32,293 bases of DNA from Thermoplasmatota archaeon. GTDB taxonomy: Archaea; Thermoplasmatota; E2; DHVEG-1. Location: positions 1-32,293 of the forward strand of contig JAFGML010000003.1 in the NCBI GenBank assembly GCA_016927555.1, written 5' to 3'. Below are positions 25,839 to 32,293 of the stretch, piece after piece. Numbering within the stretch: the first letter of the stretch is position 1; each line of letters opens with the position of its first letter. The position numbers and the translations under genes are program-made. The notes under the pieces were generated by a model. That model saw only the letters and a list, made by a program, of their open reading frames with translations, had not been told where the DNA came from and searched no databases.

Positions 25839-27068
25839 TTAAGAAAAGATTTTGAGACGATGAAAGGGGTAATCCTGGTACACGGTCGCCCCAAGCCAGA
25901 GTGTTTGATTCAGTCCGTCTATCGTGATGTTTGCCCGCAGGGTGACTGCGAGTCGATCAGCAAGCAGTCGTTCCCCCCTTCGTGGGAACAGCTGACGGTA
26001 CGGGATCACCATGACTCCCTCAAGACTCGTCGTCGCTTGTGGTGTGATGATGCCATCAGGGATGGTTCCATTGCAGAGGAGTCGTTGGGTGTCTCTATCA
26101 ACTCGATAGATGAATACCGTGATATTTCTGGCTATAAAACTCAGATTGTGTGGGTTGACAATGGTGCAGATGATGTGGTCTTGGACTCCTCTAAGTGTTG
26201 GAGTGTATTTCCCAGTCAGTGATCCTTCTGTTGGAAGGGTGGAGAGGAGGTCATCTATCTGGGGGATGGTAAGGGAAGATGCTAATGTCAGGGTCATTGT
26301 TTTTTCTACCCCTGCGATTTTCACGGTCACGATGCCGGTGAGATTCATGGTGAGGCTTGCAGCGTCTAAGACTTTGAGGAGAATTTTGCCTGTTCCACTG
26401 AGTGAGTGTGAGGTGTGAGCCGGGATTGCTTGTCCAGGGATGCTGATGGATCCAACGCTCTGTCCTGTGTTGGTCATCAGTGTTGTTGACAGATCGTCAA
26501 GTGTCAGATCAAAGGGATACGGATTGGTGATGTTGATGATCTCTGTGAAGTCGACGTAGTTTTGGGTGATTGTGCTGAAATTCCCCTGCAGTTCGATACT
26601 CGGGAGTGTCAGCAGTGTCTCTACTAGCGTTAGCGGGGTTCGTACTGTCAGGTGTATCGGGAGGGTTTTCCTGATGATACCCAAGACGTCCACTCCTATT
26701 GCTCCGGTGATTGTACTCGACAGTTCATCAGGGAAGGTACTTGAGAAGTGGATTGTGGTCGTCGCGGTGAAGGTCTTGTTCTCAGAGGCAGGTATTTCAC
26801 CGCTCCCTAGGGAGAGGTAGCCTGCAGGAGTGGTGGTTTCACTCATCATCTTGATCGATACGTTGTGGAAGAGTAGGGGGAACGAATTCGGGTTGTTCAC
26901 CCAGAGTGTGATGGTAAGTCGTGCGTCGTCTGCAGTCACATCGACGATTTCTACAGTAAGAAGCGTGTCTGGGAAGTCCATGGCTCTGATGTCAAGGAAC
27001 AGGACGGTTCCTACTCCGATGTTAATGATGGTTGCAACAACAAGGATGGTGACTATGGTTTTGTTCAT
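25839..27068 (-). CDS. membrane-anchored protein with three tandem LEA14/WHy-like domains
   Basis: N-terminal TM anchor; three repeats with signatures VNNPNSFPLLFHNVSIKM, ITNPYPFDLTLDDLSTTL, IVNPHNLSFIARNITVFI. Confidence 0.7.
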   Translation of the reverse strand: MNKTIVTILVVATIINIGVGTVLFLDIRAMDFPDTLLTVEIVDVTADDARLTITLWVNNPNSFPLLFHNVSIKMMSETTTPAGYLSLGSGEIPASENKTFTATTTIHFSSTFPDELSSTITGAIGVDVLGIIRKTLPIHLTVRTPLTLVETLLTLPSIELQGNFSTITQNYVDFTEIINITNPYPFDLTLDDLSTTLMTNTGQSVGSISIPGQAIPAHTSHSLSGTGKILLKVLDAASLTMNLTGIVTVKIAGVEKTMTLTLASSLTIPQIDDLLSTLPTEGSLTGKYTPTLRGVQDHIICTIVNPHNLSFIARNITVFIYRVDRDTQRLLCNGTIPDGIITPQATTSLEGVMVIPYRQLFPRRGERLLADRLAVTLRANITIDGLNQTLWLGATVYQDYPFHRLKIFS

Positions 27069-27145
27069 AGAGTCCTGTGTGTAAAGAAAACCTCATATTT
27101 ATAAAAATAGTACTAATATTAATATATTTTCTTCTTTATATACGG

Positions 27146-28282
27146 CTAACGGATGACGTCTTTTTTCCGATAGGTTCTCCCCGCCCAGACAATCTGTTTT
27201 TTCACACTGGAGACGAGAATGTTGTATCCGTACAGGAAAAAGGCAACAGGCATGAGCAGGAGGTAGCCTGCTGTGCCACGAAATCGTGTCGGAGGATACC
27301 GCATGTACCGTCTCATGGTGAGAATACCAACAAGCCCGTACACCATCTGGAGGGCGAAGAGGGACACCATCAAGCCACCAACCAGGTACTGTCTAGTGAG
27401 CAGAAAGAAAAAACCAAGGACTGAGAAGACGTTGACGAAGAGAATTCCGACGAAAGACAGGACCCACAGGAGCGGGTTGTACCAGCGGACCCAGGTGAGC
27501 TGTTGGCTGCCCCAGCGTAGGAATTGCTTGATGGTGACATTTGAGGGGCTCTCACTGACGCAGTGTGGGAGGAATCGAATGGCGTACCCTGCGTTTTTCA
27601 CCGTCTCAGTGAGAATCAAATCATCAGAGAACCCTTGTTTCCACTGCGACTCAATATCAAGTTCATGAAAGAGTGATGCCCGTATCCCGGTTGATCCTCC
27701 CCAGGCGTAGTTGGACATGGGGTGAAACAACGCGCTGAGTGCTGCGAGGTTCCAGGTTGCAATGAGCCATGATTTTTTGTTGGTTGGGAAGTACCAGCGG
27801 AACCCTGTGGTCGCCCCCATCGTGTCATCTGCTAGAAACGATACTAGGTACTGGAGCCAGTCTCGGTGAGGGGTGATATCAGAATCGGCAAACACGAAGA
27901 CGTCTGCATCTCCTGCGTTGTGAACCCCAGTGATGAGCGCTGAGATCTTCCCACTGCATCCCTCTAATTTTTTCGTGTAGACGATGCGTGCATGCAGTTG
28001 TTGTAATGCTACCTGGGTAACGGTAGGGTATGCTGCATCCCTGTCCGAGTCGACGACGAATAAGACTGAATATGAGGGATACTGCTGTGAACAGATGGCG
28101 GTGAGGTTTTCTTCGAGGTTGTATTCTTTTGTTTTACAGGGGACAATCACGCAGACCTTGGGAGTATATTTTGATGGTTGAACTGTGCGATTGTGGTAGT
28201 AACCATACAAAAACAACCCTATTAATGTCAGCATTGCAAGCAGTGAAAGAGCAGTCAGGACATACAAGAGCAGGAGGAGCAT
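27146..28282 (-). CDS. membrane GT2/GT21-like glycosyltransferase (ceramide glucosyltransferase-like)
   Basis: VCVIVPCKTKEYNLEENL, VFADSDITPH (DxD), FSDDLILTE, QFLRW (Q/RxxRW); N-terminal TM and C-terminal TM segments. Confidence 0.85.
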   Translation of the reverse strand: MLLLLLYVLTALSLLAMLTLIGLFLYGYYHNRTVQPSKYTPKVCVIVPCKTKEYNLEENLTAICSQQYPSYSVLFVVDSDRDAAYPTVTQVALQQLHARIVYTKKLEGCSGKISALITGVHNAGDADVFVFADSDITPHRDWLQYLVSFLADDTMGATTGFRWYFPTNKKSWLIATWNLAALSALFHPMSNYAWGGSTGIRASLFHELDIESQWKQGFSDDLILTETVKNAGYAIRFLPHCVSESPSNVTIKQFLRWGSQQLTWVRWYNPLLWVLSFVGILFVNVFSVLGFFFLLTRQYLVGGLMVSLFALQMVYGLVGILTMRRYMRYPPTRFRGTAGYLLLMPVAFFLYGYNILVSSVKKQIVWAGRTYRKKDVIR

Positions 28283-28301
28283 ACAGCTGTGAACTCATCA
28301 T

Positions 28302-28322
28302 TTCTATAAAAGGATTTATCCT
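28302..28322 (-). promoter_or_regulatory. TATA-like TTTTATAGAA plus adjacent inverted repeat AGGAT-TT-ATCCT upstream of the glycosyltransferase gene
   Basis: TATA about 25 nt from ATG 28282 implies a near-leaderless mRNA; the IR 28311-28322 abuts the TATA/BRE position. Confidence 0.4.
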
Positions 28323-28493
28323 GGTGTATTAGAAGAGATAGGACCATCTGTATTATCATTGAAGGAAGCATTTTTTACTACTTCTAGATGTGTTGGAAAA
28401 ATAACATTTTGAAAAATTACAAGGAAATTCATAAATATTAGCAATTAGAAAGTAGAACGGCATGGACAACTGGAAACGGTTGGTGAGGAGATT

Positions 28494-29066
28494 ATGAAAA
28501 AACAAAAACGAATGTTTATCGTAAGTATGCTGGTTGCCAGCTGTATACTACTTGTATGTACAGCAACGACAGGAAGTGCAAAGAAAAAAGTAATCACGTA
28601 TTACTACATCGATGGTGCATATCGTGATTATGACCTCAACATGGATGGTGAGGTAGATGGTCTCGATGTCAGCATATTGGTATATGCCTATGGAAGTACA
28701 GGTGAGCCAGGTTGGATAAGAGCAGACATAAACAAGGATGGCGATGTCAATTACCTTGATGTCAGTAGTTTAGTGTATCATTATGGGGAATCATACACTC
28801 CTGAAAAAATCACAGTACAGACAGCGATCACCACATTAAGAAACTACATCAACAGCGCCAACATTCCACGGAACCTCAAAACACAGATGGTACAGAAATT
28901 AACCCAGGCAATAACTGCGTTAGATAACAACAATCCTGCCTCTGCAAAAACAAAATTGAATCAAGTCCTTGACAGTCTTCAAAAAAATAAAGCAGTAGCT
29001 GTTGACAGCATCGTTGCAGAGAAAATTATCAATGATATTCAAGTGATGCTTGCAGTGTTACCGTAG
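28494..29066 (+). CDS. secreted protein with a dockerin type I-like EF-hand pair and a C-terminal FIMAH-like helical domain
   Basis: Signal peptide; DLNMDGEVDGLDVSILVYAYGS and DINKDGDVNYLDVSSLVYHYGE; C-terminal INSANIPRNLKTQMVQKLTQAITALDNNNPASAKTKLNQVLDSL. RBS GGTGAGGAG. Confidence 0.82.
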   Translation: MKKQKRMFIVSMLVASCILLVCTATTGSAKKKVITYYYIDGAYRDYDLNMDGEVDGLDVSILVYAYGSTGEPGWIRADINKDGDVNYLDVSSLVYHYGESYTPEKITVQTAITTLRNYINSANIPRNLKTQMVQKLTQAITALDNNNPASAKTKLNQVLDSLQKNKAVAVDSIVAEKIINDIQVMLAVLP

Positions 29067-29076
29067 TAAGCGTCAA

Positions 29077-29092
29077 ATAATTTTTTTTTTTA
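29077..29092 (+). terminator. poly-T tract downstream of the dockerin-like gene (convergent intergenic)
   Basis: 'aatttttttttttatc' directly after the stop codon; archaeal oligo-T terminator. Confidence 0.45.
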
Positions 29093-29112
29093 TCAGTATC
29101 TACACTACTATT

Positions 29113-30831
29113 TTAGACCCAGTTGAATGGTTTTGTCACAAGTACTATCGTACCCAGAATCACGGCTTCTTTTGTGGCCTTTATAATATTCATATCTGGC
29201 ATGCTGACACTGACAGAGATATGCAGCTTCCCTATACCAATGAGAGGAATGAGGCGGACAATTTTTCCTCCCCCGGCTTGGAGCTCAGCAATAGATCCGG
29301 TTGTTTCACGATGAATCATCTCCAGTGCACCACCGGTCACATAGATCCTCCATGTGATGTTCGTCAAACTGACATCTCCTGTATTCTTGATGAGCGCGTT
29401 CACACCGAATAGTCCACCGAAGACCGCCTGTATTTTTAGCACATCATGGAAGGCGTACACCTTCCCGGTATAATCCACCATATATACGTACTCGTCACCA
29501 ATCGATGCCTCTCCCAGGGATGCCTCATCAAGCTGATACGTCCAATCAAGTATGCCAGTTTCAACATCACAGCAGAGCAGCTCATTTGAATACCCGTAGA
29601 AGGAACCTGGTGAAATGATGACCTTATTGGCGCAGCAAATCGGAGAACCGACGAAGAACGATGATGCACTGAACAGTAATGATTTCCACTGCAGGGTGCC
29701 GTTGTTAATATGAACCCTATAGAGATAGCTATCATATGAATACAAGTCAGAGGCGGTGATAAACACGCTGTCTTCAGACACCGCAGGGGTTGCCATGGAA
29801 ATTGCCATTCCAAGAGGATAGTTCCACGACAGACCACCTGACGCCAGATCATAGCATCGAAGAGTGCCATAGTACGTATAGAAATCAAAGTCTATACAGA
29901 ACACCTTACCCTCGCGACAGACCGGTGACTGTGTTTTGTACATGTACATTCCAAATGAAAAGATAGGGTGTTTCCAGCGATACTGACCGGTCAGGGCGTT
30001 TAAACAGTAGATATTCCCTGTGAAATAGTAGTACATCCCTGAGGTGATAAAACAGATGTACTCGCCACAGACCGCGGGAGCAGAAAACCAAATCATCTCA
30101 TTTGCAGGTAACAGGTAGCTCCATACGAACGCACCAGTGAGGTCATAGCATCGTACCGAGCTGTAGTAGGTATTGATGTCTAGGCATCCAAGGTAAATTT
30201 TATCGTTCGCGTAAATTGTCGATGAGAGCACCAACACTCCTAGCGGTTTCTGCCAAATCAACGCACCAGTCTCTGCGTCAAGACAGTACAGCGAGCTGTA
30301 GTACGACGAGGTATCTAGATCTGTGACATAGACGTTTCCGTTGACGATGGCAGGGTTTGATGGCGCAACTAAATACTGGTACCAGAGTTGTTCACCGGTG
30401 TATGCATCGAGACAATAGAGTCCTGAGGAGGCTGTGTTCTGATTGTTTAAAAAAGTATGGAGTGCCTCAATGCGCGATGGTGCTCGTGCCGCGTTTTCTC
30501 CTTTATCGAAATCATCCAGCGCCCAGTTCGTACAAATGTAGACTTTCTCACCGTAGACGATAGGTGTCGATTGATAGATGTTACTTCCAATTTGTTGTTT
30601 CCAGGACACATGATTGGTAAATGGCGCGGTATTGGGAGAGCATCCAGTGTTTCCTGCATCATAGCGGTACATTGGCCAGGTGTCATCTGATGCGCTTGCT
30701 TGTGATATGTTTAAATCGATAGGTGGTAAGCAGTGCTCTGCTCGCTCATTATTGTGTACTACCCCTGCTGCGGAGAATATTGCAACGTTGAGGAGTAGTA
30801 CACTAAGTATGAATACTATTTTTTTATTCAT
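29113..30831 (-). CDS. secreted PQQ-type beta-propeller repeat protein with a C-terminal module shared with the protein at 23140-24447
   Basis: Signal peptide MNKKIVFILSVLLLNVAIFSAAG; repeated LYCLDAETGALIWQKPLG / IYCLNALTGQYRWKHPI / CYDLASGGLSWNYPLG blades. Confidence 0.87.
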   Translation of the reverse strand: MNKKIVFILSVLLLNVAIFSAAGVVHNNERAEHCLPPIDLNISQASASDDTWPMYRYDAGNTGCSPNTAPFTNHVSWKQQIGSNIYQSTPIVYGEKVYICTNWALDDFDKGENAARAPSRIEALHTFLNNQNTASSGLYCLDAYTGEQLWYQYLVAPSNPAIVNGNVYVTDLDTSSYYSSLYCLDAETGALIWQKPLGVLVLSSTIYANDKIYLGCLDINTYYSSVRCYDLTGAFVWSYLLPANEMIWFSAPAVCGEYICFITSGMYYYFTGNIYCLNALTGQYRWKHPIFSFGMYMYKTQSPVCREGKVFCIDFDFYTYYGTLRCYDLASGGLSWNYPLGMAISMATPAVSEDSVFITASDLYSYDSYLYRVHINNGTLQWKSLLFSASSFFVGSPICCANKVIISPGSFYGYSNELLCCDVETGILDWTYQLDEASLGEASIGDEYVYMVDYTGKVYAFHDVLKIQAVFGGLFGVNALIKNTGDVSLTNITWRIYVTGGALEMIHRETTGSIAELQAGGGKIVRLIPLIGIGKLHISVSVSMPDMNIIKATKEAVILGTIVLVTKPFNWV

Positions 30832-30930
30832 TTGCCTTTCACCCCCGAAGTATATGCTTTGTAATCATGAAGAAATATAAATACCTTTGTAATAAATACT
30901 GCGAGGAGGGGATGTGAACCATAAAAAGAA

Positions 30931-31653
30931 CTAGAGGGGTAACTCTTGGTGATGACATGGTTCGACATCATGGTGAACAACAAGAAAAATAGTTAAGGTT
31001 ACTGTACCAACGATAAAGGCATAAACATTGACAAACCAGAGGGTGATAACGATACCATAGAAGATAGCTCTCATCCCAAACGTGAATCGATTCATTGCTC
31101 GTAGAAACACATCTCTCTTCAATCCTTCTGCGTCAAAAGGATAGCAGGCTTTTTTTCCTTTCTTCGCCTTATCTTTGTTTACTAATGAAAACTCCTTGGT
31201 TATTGTATGTATTGATTCAGCGGGGATGCCAACGAGGATGGAAAATCTCACCATTTGACGCAGTGATAAGAGGAACATGGTGACAGAAAACACAATGACT
31301 GCGACAAAGAGAATGAGTTTATGGTGTGCAAAAACACTTGTTGCTGTTTCAGACGTGTACGTCATCCCATTTGCTCCTATCGATGGACTTTGTAGGAGTA
31401 ATCCGAGGAGAAGGAGCAAAGATGTTGAGAGAAACGTGACCACCATAATCAAATTACGCATGGTCTGCACAGCAGTGATTGTCTCTGAGGGATCATTCAT
31501 TCGTTTTACCCATAGCCCATACATGATGTTTAAGAACCCCCGTTCCCCCCAACTTGGGTGTTTCATTTTGTAGACTAATCCAACAGCAAAGATAAGGATA
31601 CAGATAAAAAAAACACTGACTGCAATGATATCTAAGAGTTCAATTGAAACCAT
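30931..31653 (-). CDS. DUF599-like integral membrane protein
   Basis: 240 aa, 4 or more TM; W(V)KRMNDPSETITAVQTMRNLIMVVTFLSTSLLLLLGLLL resembles the DUF599 signature. Confidence 0.7.
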   Translation of the reverse strand: MVSIELLDIIAVSVFFICILIFAVGLVYKMKHPSWGERGFLNIMYGLWVKRMNDPSETITAVQTMRNLIMVVTFLSTSLLLLLGLLLQSPSIGANGMTYTSETATSVFAHHKLILFVAVIVFSVTMFLLSLRQMVRFSILVGIPAESIHTITKEFSLVNKDKAKKGKKACYPFDAEGLKRDVFLRAMNRFTFGMRAIFYGIVITLWFVNVYAFIVGTVTLTIFLVVHHDVEPCHHQELPL

Positions 31654-31730
31654 ACGTTTCCCCTCACATATTCAGAAGAGAAAACATCGTTTTGCTTATA
31701 AACTTCTCCCTACGTCTTATCAGATAAAAT

Positions 31731-31739
31731 ATTTATAGA
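31731..31739 (+). promoter_or_regulatory. orphan plus-strand TATA box ATTTATAGA
   Basis: aaaatATTTATAGAc with no downstream ORF of 60 aa or more on this strand before the window end. Confidence 0.35.
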
Positions 31740-31759
31740 CTTGTTTTTTTTGTTGGCAA

Positions 31760-31856
31760 ACGTCTTACAGAGAAATCACCGCTTAACAGCGATAGCAAGG
31801 CATCTTCTACAGACGGAAAAAAGTGCAGGGGAAGGGAGGTGAACGCCTGTTTACCG
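31760..31856 (+). ncRNA. candidate structured non-coding RNA (hypothetical)
   Basis: Downstream of the orphan TATA; complementary CGTCT...AGACG enclosing CGCT-TAAC-AGCG, followed by hairpin GGTGAAC-GCCT-GTTTACC (31838-31855). Confidence 0.22.
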
Positions 31857-31918
31857 GTTAAATTCTATATAGAAGATAGTACTTACTGCCTATGAGAGAT
31901 TATAATTTCAGAGATTTT

Positions 31919-32293
31919 TCAGGTCATCCCGGAGATGTCATAGGGTTCTTGTGCAGGATGAAAATCAAAATTATACCATCGGCAGGAAAAAATAGTGCCA
32001 GCGAATTTTTGTCCGGGTATCTTATATAACCAAGTATTATCCCCGTCATCCCAGTAATTGTTGATCCATCGGACTAAAAATAAGTTATAGAAATTCGCAT
32101 TGAGGTAGCTATTGTCAATGAAATTGTTTTCCTTTATTACAATAAATTTGCTGTTATAAAGGAAGATACCATACTCGTTTTCTTGGAGATTATTATTATT
32201 AATATTAATTCGAGATGAGGAACCAACACCAATGCCTGTTTGAGAGGATCTAATATCATTGTGAGTTATCAAGGTACCTTCTTTTGCCCATGC
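31919..32293 (-). CDS. NosD-like right-handed beta-helix protein, partial (N-terminus lies beyond the window)
   Basis: Reading frame stays open through 32293 (AWAKEGTLITHNDI...); beta-helix repeats; C-terminal NYWDDG...FDFHPAQEPYDI like the gene at 21107-22165. Confidence 0.82.
   Translation of the reverse strand, partial: AWAKEGTLITHNDIRSSQTGIGVGSSSRININNNNLQENEYGIFLYNSKFIVIKENNFIDNSYLNANFYNLFLVRWINNYWDDGDNTWLYKIPGQKFAGTIFSCRWYNFDFHPAQEPYDISGMT

Noticed and set aside
26566-27084. Plus-strand ORFs of 84 aa opposite the LEA14-like gene
   Set aside because: Shadow ORFs (V/S-rich) of a well-supported minus-strand coding sequence.
1-32293. CRISPR arrays, transposons, prophage or toxin-antitoxin system
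   Set aside because: No regularly spaced direct repeats, no transposase/integrase/capsid-like proteins, and no paired small toxin-antitoxin ORFs recognised on reading both strands.

Overview
A 32.3-kb archaeal chromosomal window, probably euryarchaeal and possibly Thermoplasmatota (inferred from gene content and archaeal-type TATA boxes). I found no CRISPR array, rRNA, recognisable tRNA, transposase or prophage. Roughly 2-21 kb is mostly informational and housekeeping genes: FolD, an ABC-2 exporter, a Trm9-like methyltransferase, PheT, a DUF373 membrane protein, an S2P protease, L10e, Csl4, RpoL, TruD, IleRS, Kae1 and Bud32. Roughly 21-32 kb is dominated by secreted or envelope genes: two NosD-like beta-helix proteins, an Ig-like secreted protein, a sulfotransferase, a triple LEA14-like protein, a GT2 glycosyltransferase, a dockerin/FIMAH-like protein, a PQQ-propeller protein and a DUF599-like membrane protein. 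I did not find a convincing new multi-gene system. The strongest leads are: (1) a FolD in which two catalytic residues are conservatively replaced (K54->R, D121->E, E. coli numbering) while Y50 and Q98 are kept; (2) a C-terminal module of about 95 aa shared by two otherwise unrelated secreted proteins; (3) a 77-aa gene whose promoter is bracketed by two N20-spaced inverted repeats and which is followed by an 11-bp-stem hairpin; (4) an orphan promoter plus hairpins near 31.75 kb, a candidate ncRNA; (5) an inverted-repeat-rich divergent intergenic region at 24.5-24.75 kb. All family calls come from motif recognition in the supplied translations. No searches or folding programs were run.
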